Assembly (NCBI RefSeq): GCF_008831285.2
Contig: NC_045146.1
Location: 20,663,289-20,701,148 of the forward strand
Direction of reading: 5' to 3'
Length of the DNA stretch: 37,860 nucleotides
From: Nymphaea colorata
Lineage: Eukaryota > Streptophyta > Magnoliopsida > Nymphaeales > Nymphaeaceae
Made by a program: the position numbers and the translations under genes. Below, piece after piece: positions 10,745 to 20,899 of the stretch; the first letter of the stretch is position 1; the number at the start of each line of letters is the position of its first letter. The notes under the pieces are model-generated. The model saw only the letters and a list, made by a program, of their open reading frames with translations, was not told the DNA's origin and did not search any database.

Positions 10745-11968
10745 CTAACAGAGCAACAAAGAAGTCCGTGCAAGCTGAAAAATGTCCGGCATGTCAGTAT
10801 GCGTCAGTCCCTCATGGGCGATGGCCTCAATTCTGTTCCTGCGTCTCCTCCCATTTGCAATACCTTGAAAGAATTTAGTATTAAGGTCGCCATCCCTCAT
10901 CCATTTAATCTGAGCTTTCTGACGCCACAGTCTTTCCTCTAAAATCAGAAGCTTGGTGAGTTCCCGCTTGAGATTGCATTCTTGTTCGATCTCCTCAATA
11001 TGCCCACGTTCACTAAGGGACTGGCGAAGTCTGATATTGGACTTGATCTCCCTAATTAAATGGGGAAGATTGTTGGCTTCGCCTTTGCACCAGGACTTAA
11101 GCTGATCCCTGGTGGCCTCCAATTTATGAACTAATTTAATCATAGCGCAGCCCCTTAAATCCACTGCCCAGGCTGAATCAACTTGTTCCCTGTACCCCTC
11201 CATCTCCTGCCAATATTGAAAATGGCGGAAAGGGGTACAACCCCACGTGGTCACCCTGCGCTTAGTTGTGGTGAATAGAATGGGGTTGTGGTCAGATATG
11301 GTCCGCGGATGGACTTGCAGGTGCAGCATCGTATCAGGGTCATCCATCCACTCCTTTGAAACATAGCATCTATCTATTTTGGACATGACGTTGTCTTGGC
11401 CCACCCGGTTGTTAGTCCAAGTGAACTTCGTGGCAGGACAGATCACTTCAGTTAGCTCTGATTGAGCGACAAAGCTAGATAAGGCAAGGCAAGCCTGAAT
11501 AGCTGGAGGCTTCCCCGTCTTCTCAGTGCTATTTAGCACGGCATTGAAGTCACCCATGCAGATGACAGGCATGCTGCAAAGGTTGAGTTCGGCAAGCAAG
11601 GAAGGGAATAGATGTTTTCTAATTCTGAAGTCAGTGTGTAGATAGACTCCGATGGCAGCAAAAGTGTGGCCAGTGGAGATGATCGAATAGTGGGAGACAA
11701 TCCAATGGGGATGAGCGTACCAATTGAGGAGTGTGACTTCCGCTGGATCCCAGATGGCGATGATGCGTGCCCAAGGCCCCGACTGTATGATGTTGGAAAT
11801 GAGATATTTGTTGGGTATTTTCAGTTGGAATTTCTGGAGTTGAACTTCATTGAGCTTAGTGTCAAGAGCAAAAGCAATGGTAGCCTTCGTAGAACTTAGA
11901 GTTCGGAGGAACTCGTGCTGAGCTGTAGGTGCCGCCAGCCCTCGGACATTCCATGATAGTATCTTCAT
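10745..11968 (-). pseudogene. LINE ORF2, endonuclease half, ended by a frameshift
   Basis: A 407-residue frame for the apurinic-like endonuclease that nicks target DNA in L1 transposition. It opens with M-K-I-L-S-W-N-V-R-G-L, the standard start of plant L1 ORF2. It shows G-D-F-N-A-V at about 138-143 and the catalytic I-S-D-H-N-P-I near 224-230. The usual metal-binding Glu of the E-T-K motif is Asp here (D-T-K at residues 36-38). The frame ends at a stop in L-A-R-T-S-L-L-L-C. From about 10790 the neighbouring frame carries the expected continuation (T-D-F-F-V-A-L-L) into the reverse transcriptase, so one indel near 10790 split ORF2. ORF2's ATG overlaps the ORF1 stop as ATGA. Confidence 0.88.
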
Positions 11969-12102
11969 GGGCCGGGTTGGCTGTGCCCCCTACCTTCCCC
12001 ACTAACCAACGAGTTGGTTGCGGAGCCATCGGCCTTGTCATCTTCCATTGCTTCTGGTTGGAGCGGTCCTTCCTCGAACCCAACTTCCATGTCTTCTAAC
12101 AT
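11965..12102 (-). pseudogene. C-terminal remnant of LINE ORF1
   Basis: A 45-codon open stretch in the frame before ORF2. It has an acidic start (M-L-E-D-M-E-V-G-F-E-E-G) and ends G-H-S-Q-P-G-P-stop. Its TGA overlaps the ORF2 ATG as ATGA, a tight ORF1/ORF2 junction that supports reading it as the ORF1 tail. The nucleic-acid-binding part of ORF1, with its zinc knuckle, is absent, so the element was truncated here during insertion or later. The ATG at 12102-12100 is probably internal or accidental. Confidence 0.6.
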
Positions 12103-12155
12103 GGGTTTTGAAAACTGAATTTTTCATAGCTTTTCACGAAACTTGATTTGTAAGA

Positions 12156-12440
12156 TACCGAAATGAGATCAGATTCAGGTTCTGACTAAGAAATGAGATA
12201 GGATTCAGATATAAGAAATGACATGCGATTGGATTCAGAGTCGAATATTCTTAAATATCTGATTTGATTCATATTAAAATTCAAATTGAATTTATTGTTA
12301 AATATTTATCCTATTGTCCATGCAATTATATTTTGAAAACCAGCCGGATTTGAGTTAAAAATTCGGATCTGGATTCTGATGTGAATTTAAGAATCAAGTT
12401 CAGATCGGATCGAATTGTGAAATTGGATTTCAGATATGAT
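12156..12440. repeat. Degenerate GATTCAGAT-like block with three tandem units
   Basis: AAATGAGATCAGATTCAG, then AAATGAGATAGGATTCAG, then AAATGACATGCGATTGGATT form about three units of 26-31 bases at 12160-12240. Looser GATTTGATTC and GATCGGATCGAATT words follow. Similar words occur at about 300-440 and 31600-31790. Probably a relic of a dispersed repeat next to which the LINE inserted. Confidence 0.45.
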
Positions 12441-14840
12441 TTTTTTCATTAATTAAATATGTGAATATCAGAAAAGTAAGATATAACTAAGAGTTTATCG
12501 ATTCAAAATTGATCTGTCAATATACTTATATATTGCCCAAGTTGGCTTGGGTTCATTTCTTTTAGGTCAAACACTTTTAATATTAATAAACGTACAGTTT
12601 TTGAGTTTCTATATTTTGAAGCTACAAATTTAAGCGGAAACGCGTGGGACAGGTCAGCCCTATTCGGTTGGCGTACACCATTACTTTTGGGCCTACACAT
12701 ATTTATTTACTTACTCTTTTTTATTTAAGTAATGATTTAAAATATATGTTTAATTGATTAAAAAACAATAAAGTAAGCCTGTAAAGGCGAAGACTGTATC
12801 AGCATGTGTGGGATTTTAGGCATGGTTGAAGTTGCTAAATCTCTCACATTTTTTGCTTTATATTATTTACGAATAATTTAGTTGGAAACTTGATTTGGAA
12901 CTATATTCTATCTCAGAAAGTTGCCTGATGTTCCTGTTTTTTTCTTTCTTTCTTTTTTTGTATATATAACCTTAAGTGCGATTAAAAGTGTGAAATAATA
13001 TTCCACTTTTACGGTTTTGCCGCTGTGACGTCGATCCCCTTTTGGCTCCTTGTCAAATAATAAATAAGATATAAAAGAGTAGCTACAGGGAAGTCGAATA
13101 AGATAACAAATATATGTTTGATCATGGATGATGCTTTCACTTTAAAAGAAAAATAGAATATAAAAGCACCAAATTCAAGCGTAGCAAATCAAAACTTTGA
13201 CTTAATATGACAGTTGTCAGCAAAAAGGTAAACTCCTTAACCAAAATACTCAAAGGCTATATTTTGCCCAATCGTTAAGTTTGTGACCAAAACGTAGACA
13301 TTGATCAAGCTTTTTTTAAGAGAAAGAAATAATCTGGGATGTTGTGGCTCAGTACTTAGGCTTTTGTTTTGTATCAATCATTTGAAAATTTATGTTTGAA
13401 AAGATGGAAGGATTATGTCGTAGTTTTATAAACTTTGCTCACTTTAAATCCGTGAATCTCAAATCAGGCCTTTTAAGCTTGACTATATACGAAGGCAGGG
13501 TTTCCAAATATACAGTTTTATAGCTTAATCGATTTAATATATAACGTCTTATAAAATACAATTCTTGACGTTGGATCTGAATTAAGTAATCAAACGCCCC
13601 TCTCTCCTTCCCCAGCATCGATATGACAGTCCAAAAGGTTATGCGTAATGGCTACGGAACAAGTCTTCAACGTTCAGGCGTCGAAACGAGGGATGAATCG
13701 GAAAAGAGTAGATTTGCCAACACATCGGAACATGCGTCAACTGCATTTATTCCCAACTTGCAATTAGAATAATTCAATTTTTATTTGTCAACGACGGCGC
13801 ATGTATAGTGTTTGACGCGTCAAGTTTAATATTATAACCATTAAAATGGAGGTTAAAGAGAAAGAAGCTATCGAGCAACCAAATAACTTGAAGAAAGAAA
13901 GAAACTGTAAGCTACCGCAGGTCAAAGAAATGAAAGAAATTTCAGTCAAATCTCTACTAATCATTTACAAGTTTTCCTTCTCCTCAAACCCCAGAATCTC
14001 TTCTTTTTATAAAAGGAAAAAAAAAAAAAAAAGGGCCCGCCCATAGGTTTTCTGAATCCGTTGACCGACTTGGGGAAACTGATCGCGATCCCTTTTTTTT
14101 TTCTTCAATTTAAAAACTTCATTTCGATTATTTTAAAAGTTAATTTGAAATTTAAGAAAAAATGAAACTAAAGGCTCTAAGGGAAACTGTCAAATATTGC
14201 CAGATGGCTATTTAAAACATGTTATTCACAAGAGCGCTAAAAACTACTGCTAAAAGCACGGTAAGCGGTTGCTAAACCAAACCATAAACTGTAGTTGATG
14301 TTCAAGTGGCTAATTAAAAAACTTTTAGCATCAAATTTTCAAAACCATAAACTGTAGTTAATGTTTCTGCTAGGAGACGATGCGAACAAGTTGGTATTAT
14401 ACCAACACAGAGCCAGGTTGGGTACATTCCGTGCTTGCTTAATGATCGCAAGCACGAGTCGCTTTGTCACATTCTAATTTTTATACCCTTCTTAAGTTGG
14501 CAAGTTCCTCAACGGAGAAAGCAATTTGGTGTTAAAGATAAAGGAAAAGCATAGTGTTTTGTATCAAGGAACAAACACTCATTCAATTAATATGGGCTGC
14601 TTATTCACGTTTAATACGCCGAAGCAAGTAGAAATTTATTATCTAAAACTTGGGTTTCCAACCTACCTACTGCACAAAGCAGCCGATTGTATAGTTAGCT
14701 GATCTAACTTGATTCTGATCACAAAAAACGATAATAAAAGATGACGCGTGAAAGCTGGTGATGTGACATCCCAAATAGAGTCGGCGGCCCGGAGCAGGAA
14801 CCTTCGTCCAAGCTTCACAAGCACGCGCCAAACACACGCC
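12440..14840. other. Intergenic, no gene seen
   Basis: A/T-rich spacer between the LINE and the B-F cluster. Contents are homopolymer and pyrimidine tracts (about 12930-12960), an A-run at about 14018-14032, and a short direct repeat (ACCATAAACTGTAGTT at about 14281 and 14344). A perfect small palindrome lies at 14390-14406. No frame has coding features. Confidence 0.5.
14390..14406. repeat. Perfect 17-base palindrome
   Basis: GTTGGTAT, one T, then ATACCAAC. It could be a binding site for a dimeric protein or a transposon relic. It follows the direct repeat at 14281/14344. No gene starts within 800 bases. Confidence 0.5.
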
Positions 14841-14848
14841 AGCCACTT

Positions 14849-14855
14849 TATAATA
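14849..14855 (+). promoter_or_regulatory. Candidate TATA box of gene B
   Basis: TATAATA after a C/A-rich stretch, 377 bases before the gene B ATG. A second, weaker candidate (CATAAATT at about 15006) is nearer and would give a leader of about 185 bases made of C/T-rich sequence. No ATG occurs between either site and the gene start, so both are compatible with translation of B. Confidence 0.35.
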
Positions 14856-15225
14856 TTGCCGGCCCCTCCACTCACAGTAGGCCGGAGGCCACCAGTACCA
14901 AGTGTACCAACAACTGCACATTACAGCTCATAAGGTTGGTCCTGGTCCAGCCCACATTCTGAGCCCTCACCCACACCGCCGTCACCGAAGCAGGGGTTTC
15001 TTTCCATAAATTGGAGAGCCACACGCCCCACTTGACTCCTACCACACCATCACCACTCTCCTTCCAAACCCATCTCCCCTTCGTTTTTTCTCTCACAATT
15101 TTTCTTGTTGGAGATCATCACCACAGCTATTGCAGAGGAGAGCTTGCCGGGATCCCGATCTCTTTTGCGGCCGGCCTCAAAGCGCGAGCAGGATTTGCTT
15201 CTTGGTCGTAGAAGGAGTCGCTGAG

Positions 15226-15549
15226 ATGGGAAACTGCTGTTCTGAGGAGGCGTTGGTTTATCCTGAAGATGTGAAGTACGAAGACGGAGAACGGAGAGAG
15301 GAGGAGGAGGAGGGGTTGAAGGGTAGGGCTTGCCAGGTAAGGCTGAGGATGACGATGAAGGAGCTCATGGAGTTGGCCGCCCAGGCGAAGAGCGGCGATG
15401 TCATCGGGCCCATGCTGTTGAGTAAGTGCCTTGCCACTGGCAACTTTGAATTGAAGGAGACGTCGGCGACGGGGGATGATGGTGGGAGAAGAGGCAAGGA
15501 GATGAATCGGCTTTGGACCATCAAGGAAGAGGAAGAGGAAGCGAGCTGA
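15226..15549 (+). CDS. Gene B: small MGNCC-start acidic protein, cluster member
   Basis: A 107-residue intronless frame. The start MGNCCS fits N-myristoylation on Gly2 (Ser6 favourable) with two adjacent Cys for palmitoylation. An acidic linker follows (residues about 13-30, with a run of six Glu). Residues about 37-55 (CQVRLRMTMKELMELAAQA) form the block shared with C-F. G-P-M-L-L-S-K-C-L at about 61-69 is the second shared block. The tail is acidic, with L-W-T-I-K-E-E. The frame stays open upstream of the ATG, but no other in-frame ATG exists there and the lipidation signal begins exactly here. An AATAAA lies at 15593-15598, about 45 bases after the stop. It is the nearest relative of D and E by eye. 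No enzymatic motif is visible. Role unknown; membrane-tethered adaptor or signalling protein is inference. Confidence 0.85.
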   Translation: MGNCCSEEALVYPEDVKYEDGERREEEEEGLKGRACQVRLRMTMKELMELAAQAKSGDVIGPMLLSKCLATGNFELKETSATGDDGGRRGKEMNRLWTIKEEEEEAS

Positions 15550-15592
15550 GGGCTTCTTGCTTGTATCTGAGCAGAAATTCTTTTTCAGTTCA

Positions 15593-15598
15593 AATAAA
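15593..15598 (+). terminator. Polyadenylation signal of gene B
   Basis: Canonical AATAAA about 45 bases after the gene B stop codon, followed by T-rich sequence. Confidence 0.45.
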
Positions 15599-15619
15599 CT
15601 TTTGTTTACATGGTTACTG

Positions 15620-16760
15620 TCGCTGTAAAGCCAGAAATTAAAATAGAATTATTCATTCTTTTCTCAAATAAGACAATCAGAAAACATTAAAATTCAGAAC
15701 TCTTTTGGAAAGGTAAAGTTAGTACGCACGAAATCTACGCAGAAAATAATGATAAATAATAATAAGTATGTACAGTCTGTTTACTGCTGTCATTCCTTTG
15801 AATTTTAGTTCGAGAGCTGTCCTTAATACTCCCCCTCAAATATCTAGTTTCAATTCGTGGAACTATTTCATGAAATGATTCTCTACCAAGAGGCTTTGTG
15901 ACTTAAACTGCTTCAATTTCTATGTGTGGCGTTGATAATCTTGGACTGGACATTCTCTTTAATGCAGTGCTAATCTACTTTTATATGTTTAGTTCTCTAA
16001 TAAAAAAACAGAGTCGACATCTACGGAACACGAAGAAGCAAAGCACTAGAAAATAATAGATTTGAGTCTCGTTTGTACATGTTACAAAAGAAAATTATAG
16101 AGAATATATAAGGCTGTTCGATAAGGAGATAGACATTCTCTTTTTCCTAAAAATCAGCAAAGAGATAAAAAAGTAAGTTAGACATCATAATTATAGGCGT
16201 AATCTACAGCTGCAGTCGATGGAGGGTTCCTAAACAATCGTAAAGATAGTTAATGCCGCTGTTTTACTTCGTTACAGTTATGACACCTTAACATCATGGG
16301 TTCATCCACTTTCATGCCCATATCTTCCAACTATTCAAGAATAAAAAAGTTCTTGTGCAAATAAGCACAAACCCTTTTTTTTTTTTTGCTTTTGTAATTT
16401 GTGGAGATGAGAGGAACAAGTCCGACATCATGGACATAAAAGATGGACAGAGATCATGGTCATCATGCTAATTCACTATCTTGGTCACGTTTAAATGAAA
16501 ATTTTGGAAATTCTTTTCATGGCTCAATTCCTATTTTTCAAAAAATTTGTAAGGGTAAAACTGATTTTTTTTTTGAAATTTTTAACGTCTAAAATTTAGT
16601 TTCCCAATACGGAGAGGGCGATGGCCTCCCTTCCCTTGCCTCCGCGTAGCAGGGAGGGTCGCCATCGAGCAAAATCCAAATATGAAAAATCCAATCGACA
16701 GGTAATGTGCATTGGTCCTCATATTAAACTGCCAGGCGACGGCGGTTCCTCGAAGCCACG
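15620..16760. other. Intergenic, no gene seen
   Basis: A/T-rich spacer between genes B and C. It includes T-runs at about 16376-16388 and 16565-16575. No gene, repeat family or RNA recognised. Confidence 0.5.
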
Positions 16761-16764
16761 CATC

Positions 16765-16770
16765 CACGTG
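16765..16770 (+). promoter_or_regulatory. G-box CACGTG upstream of gene C
   Basis: CACGTG lies about 110 bases before the TATA-like word at 16878. G-boxes bind bZIP and bHLH factors in plants. Presence is direct; role is inference. Confidence 0.3.
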
Positions 16771-16877
16771 ATTATACTTTAATGGCTGACAAACCAAGCA
16801 GATAATACAGCAAAGAAAAAGCACCGACGAGTACCTCGCTTCCAGTCGATCAGCGTCACTCCCGAGAGATCGGTCTG

Positions 16878-16882
16878 TATAA
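16878..16882 (+). promoter_or_regulatory. Candidate TATA box of gene C
   Basis: TATAA within CTGTATAATTACC, 241 bases before the gene C ATG. If this is the TATA box, the leader contains two short upstream frames, at 16951-16965 and from 16989. Confidence 0.35.
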
Positions 16883-17118
16883 TTACCAAGCAGCCGCACT
16901 GCCAGTGTCGTTCTCTTGGGCCTCTTCCTCTTTCGTTCTGACGTTGCGTGATGTTCTTGCTTTAGTTAGATCGAGGGGAGGTCGAAGCATGCGCAGGGGA
17001 GGTTCTTTTCATTTATTGAGGGCGCGAAACGTCCTTCACCGCTGATAGCATTCGGTGGAGAGGGCAGCGGCGGTTGCAGCTGGGGAAGGAGAGAACAGGC
17101 GGAGATCAGTCTTCCGAA

Positions 17119-17391
17119 ATGGGCAACTACTTCTCTGCTTCGGAAAAGCCGCTGGTCCATCCTGTGGCTCAACACCAGAGGAGAGATCTGCGGGTGAAGG
17201 CGAGGATGACGGTTAAGGAGTTGAGGGAGTTGGTTGCGCAGGCGGAGAGCAGCGGCGAGGACGTCGGGGTGTTGATCTTAAGCAAGTCCCTGTTGAAGGG
17301 GAACTTTGAAGTCATGGAAAGGCCGGAGCGGGACGAAGATGGGATAGTTCGGGAAATGATGAAGGAAGTTGACACGATCAAGGAAGATTAA
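17119..17391 (+). CDS. Gene C: small MGNY-start protein, cluster member
   Basis: A 90-residue intronless frame, the shortest of the cluster. It starts MGNYFS: Gly2 and Ser6 fit N-myristoylation, but the position 4 Cys kept by A, B, D, E and F is Tyr, so the neighbouring palmitoylation site is lost. Residues about 25-42 (RVKARMTVKELRELVAQA) are the shared helix-like block. V-L-I-L-S-K-S-L-L-K-G follows, where the Cys of B, D, E and F is Ser. The tail ends V-D-T-I-K-E-D. The frame is open upstream, but the only ATG in it is this one. Two short upstream frames lie in the predicted leader and could limit translation. Closest to B by position, 1.6 kb away. Function unknown. Confidence 0.8.
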   Translation: MGNYFSASEKPLVHPVAQHQRRDLRVKARMTVKELRELVAQAESSGEDVGVLILSKSLLKGNFEVMERPERDEDGIVREMMKEVDTIKED

Positions 17392-17399
17392 TTAGCAAG

Positions 17400-20300
17400 A
17401 GCTAAGAAGGTCTGTGATTTTCCACGTTCATGCTTATGCTTATGGTGTTAATTATTAGTGTTGTAGGATGTGGGAAGAGAATGGCTCTGCTCTTTCTGTT
17501 TGTGTACAGAACTACTCGGCTTTACTCTTCTTTTGTCGATTGAACTCTTTCTCTTAACAATAACTGGGGGCGCTCTGGCTATCATCCTTTCGTATCATTA
17601 TCGACTTTGTCTCCGATGTAGAACGCACGTCTGCTTCCACAAGATAACTGGAAAAGGAGGCAGGATTCAGGGGAAGTAAGTCAGTTTTGCTTGTTGGGTC
17701 GGATCAATTTGGGTTAGCCGAAAAACAGAGATTAACTTGGTAGTCGATGCACGTATCAATTTGCTTGTTGGGTCCACCACCATCGTGCCGGTCAACGTTA
17801 ATGATTTTAAATTTTTAATGGGGACGGCGAAGATGAGTACCTCGACGAACGCCGGAGCACCGTCAAATGAGTCAGCAACCGCGTCGAGGCACAGCAACCG
17901 AAATGTTCTCTCTGGCACCCAGCAGTACTGCCGGAAATTAACACAATTTTTTCCTTAAAAAGAAGTACTCGTCAAAGCTAAAACTGAAGGGGGCGGTGAT
18001 ATTTTTCATTCTTAAATAGTTATTCTTTTAACTCGAATGAAATTATTTACTACCATGCTGCCAGAGGCAAAACCATTAAACTTTTTTTGATAGAGCAACG
18101 TCCTTTTTCTTTAGTTTTTCCTCAAAACTAAATTCAAGGGGCCGGTCGCAGAAGTTCTTATTTAAGTAAATAAAATTCTTGAATTTTTTTCAACTGTGGT
18201 ACTCAAAGACTGACCTCACAGATTACGACGCACTACCAAATAGTAATATAAACCGTGAGACTACCATCTCTACGGATGAGCTTTTCAAACCCTCCTTCAA
18301 ATTGCATTTTGAAATCCCCGGCATGCTTTCGCGACCTTCTCTGGTGATTGAAGAGACTTCTTTGGTGATTGAAGAGACAACAGGGTTTGAACAGCCAGCA
18401 CGGCCTAAAGTTCAGAGTGTAAGGAAATTTTGAGTCCACAAAATCGAGTTTTCAGTAAGAATAGAACTTCAATTCCAACACTTTTCCATGTCATGTGGGG
18501 AGCCACGTTTCCAAGTCGAAAGGTGTCGACGTCAAGCATGATTTCATATGGTGACTCTCTATGTTAAGCCAACAGGAACTCCAACTGTTAGCTCAGAGAC
18601 TTGGATATAAAAGGGCTTCAAGTTGAGAAAAGTTAAAAAGTTCTTTTATATCAAACCAAAAGGAAAATCAATTAAATAATTTAAACTCAAAGATGCTGCA
18701 GAATCCAAAGAACAGGAACAGCTAAAGAAGGAAATCTGGCCACTGGATCGGTGCCATGTGCCTGTCATGGGTTGCTTGAGAGGAAAAGCACAATGAATTA
18801 AACCAGGTACAGCCAGTGCAGTAACGATGTTCTATATATTCAATGCATTGTTTTCCTTATTCAAAACTCCAAAGAGGGCGTCAGGAATCCTGTGAGAGTT
18901 ATATTCATGGTAGACTTCATTTCCAAAAATGTAGCATTTTCCTCTTACCAAACACCCTCTTTGTCAAACGGGCAGTCAGCGGTTCAAATCTCATGAGCCG
19001 TATGCTCTTGCACAAGTTCAAACAAAGTGTGTATAGAGTTAAAAGAGGTACTTATGATCATAAACAGGGCGCAGTTGAAAACTTGAGGCCAATATAAAGT
19101 TTTTAAAATAATAAACCCTCAAAATAGGCAATTGGAAACTTGGGAGCAATATATAGTGATATATGGGTGAATGCATCCATCACTTGTAATGCATCATTAA
19201 TTAGTTCAACGAGGAAAAAATGATTGCTTCATTTCTTCTTCTTTTTCTTTTTCTTTTTTTTAACTACAAATAAATTCCCTATATTGACTGCCACATTAAT
19301 TAGAGTTCGAAGGCTCAACGCCCGCAAGGAGTAATTGTTCCATTTCTTTATTTCTCAGACCTCAAATAAATTCCCCATAATGGCTGCATGTGTTCATGAC
19401 AACCAGAAGACCGAGGGAGTGAGGGCCAAGTCTCAATTCCTACACTTCACAACAAGGGGCTTTTTATTAATAGGAAGCGGTCTCTTGAGCTAAGCGGGCG
19501 TCTACATGTCAAAGGCCATCTCATTATTATACATTTTCCAATTCCGGAGAGTTCCAAATCGTTTAAGAAAGAGATTAAACGAAAATAAATACTAGACTTT
19601 CGAGCAAAATGCAATTAAGTTGCACCACCCATTTGTGTGTGATGTGAACTCTCAGGTGTCAAGCAAGTCAAGGCACACCGTCGACTGGAAATTCGCCCTC
19701 CCGCTTCTGCAGATTGTGCATGCAAATTTCAACACGTAACCGATAATAAATAAAATTTAAGCTCCACCGCAGATGAAACTCACATGCAGAGGTAGATTGT
19801 CAACGACGACAAGCATCGCAGAGTTCATGGCAACCAAATGAATAGATACCAGGATTGAGTGAATGGACTCTACATGCTTGTAATCGGCGCATGCCAGCCA
19901 ACGGCGACAACCACTGCACGCACCACCTCAACCACCAAGAAAAGATCTATACATGGCCACCCACAAAGGCAACTCCGTTTCATCTACCATCACTCCCCGC
20001 CATTGACAGCCAACAAGCTCCCTCTAGCCTCTCCATACGTGGGATTGCAATGCTATGGCCTGTACTCGTACAAGGTCCATGTTTGATACTTGAATTAGCC
20101 TTTTTTTTTTTTTCTTTTGAGGTTTTTGCTAAAAATTCTCAGTTTGAAAGTGATATCTGCTGTTCAAATTGGTCAATTGGGATACTTTAAAAGTGTTTCA
20201 TGAATCTTTCTCAGAACTAGAATTAGTGATCCCTGAGTCGCCAAACTATTGTCAAAAGATACTAAACAAGTCTTAGGCTCGTATACTGAGATTCGTAGCT

Positions 20301-20480
20301 GAGAAGGTGCAACTTCTGATCGGAAAATGGATTCCTGACTTCTAAACCACAAAAGTCACATCTATATTGTCTGAAATTCGAAAAGAAATTTGCGTTCAGA
20401 TCATGATCTGTTCTCACCGGATCGTGTACCACATTCTTTTTCCTTGTTTGATTGCACCATGGGCCACACAGGCCAACAGG
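17400..20480. other. Intergenic, no confident gene
   Basis: Spacer between genes C and D. A 15-base direct repeat TTTGCTTGTTGGGTC occurs at 17686-17700 and 17760-17774. A 21-base tandem duplication lies at about 18337-18378. Pyrimidine tracts occur at about 19230-19260 and 20101-20117. Several short open frames lack recognisable features and family resemblance, so none is called. Confidence 0.45.
18337..18378 (+). repeat. 21-base tandem duplication
   Basis: Two copies of a unit containing TGGTGATTGAAGAGAC in direct succession, differing at about two positions. The copies stay in one frame, giving a doubled L-V-I-E-E-T in a short open frame (18179-18433) that is otherwise unrecognised. Confidence 0.6.
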
Positions 20481-20503
20481 ATCTAGAAACAAGTGTGTAG
20501 GTA

Positions 20504-20509
20504 TTGACC
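20504..20509 (+). promoter_or_regulatory. W-box TTGACC upstream of gene D
   Basis: TTGACC, the consensus WRKY-binding word, about 310 bases before the gene D TATA box. Single W-boxes are frequent by chance, so this is weak support for stress-type control. Confidence 0.25.
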
Positions 20510-20818
20510 GTCCCCTGGATGACTGCAGTCAGTTAAAAGTCACCTAACCAGCCGAACGGTCCATAACTCATGAGTGGGAAACGCAGACCACATCTTCCCT
20601 CAGCTGCAAGCACGAAATATTAATGAAAGGAACCATTAGCCAACCACGTCACCAGTACCACAAGATTCTTCAATTTCTTGTCCTGTTGGCAGCTAATTAA
20701 GGAGGCAAACCTCCAGCACTCCAATGGTCAAGGCCTTGTCCGGCTCAGTCATTAATGAGAGGTTGCAGAAACCTGTTTTCGAGTGGGGCAGTTGGAGATT
20801 TATTGCTAGGCTCCTGTG

Positions 20819-20827
20819 TATATTAAA
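20819..20827 (+). promoter_or_regulatory. Probable TATA box of gene D
   Basis: TATATTAAA 81 bases before the gene D ATG, giving a leader of about 50 bases with no upstream ATG. Confidence 0.55.
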
Positions 20828-20899
20828 CACTCGGTGGAGCGGCTCGGCCCTTAACTCGTCTTTGTTGAAGGGTGAAAGCAGGGGGCGAGGATTGCTGAG

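Larger units (their letters stand above)
7836..12102 (-). mobile_element. 5'-truncated, degenerate L1-type LINE retrotransposon
   Basis: Reading the minus strand from 12102 there is the last part of ORF1, an endonuclease region, a reverse transcriptase region, a zinc-finger-like segment, a degenerate RNase H-like segment, a 3' untranslated region with a small hairpin, and an A-rich tail. This order is that of plant L1 LINEs, which copy themselves by target-primed reverse transcription. The element is dead: most of ORF1 is missing, ORF2 is split by a frameshift near 10745-10800, and the reverse transcriptase appears to have an internal deletion near 9645. No convincing target-site duplication is visible. 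The best candidate pair is imperfect (GATTTACAAGAC at 7821-7832 against GATTTGTAAGAT at 12145-12156), which would fit an old insertion. The exact 5' end is uncertain by some tens of bases. Confidence 0.9.

Noticed and set aside
11862-12083. 73-codon minus frame over the ORF1/ORF2 junction
   Set aside because: It is out of frame with both the ORF1 tail and the endonuclease, which have better family support.
7821-12156. LINE target-site duplication GATTTACAAGAC / GATTTGTAAGAT
   Set aside because: Only 9 of 12 bases agree, and the right-hand copy lies 40 bases beyond the last recognisable LINE sequence; kept only as a weak candidate.
15130-15225. N-terminal extension of gene B (and the similar ones of C and E)
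   Set aside because: These extensions begin at TTG, have no in-frame ATG, and would bury the MGN lipidation signal.
18978-18990. GGTTCAAATCT resembling a tRNA B box
   Set aside because: No matching A box, no acceptor stem and no anticodon arm at the right spacing.
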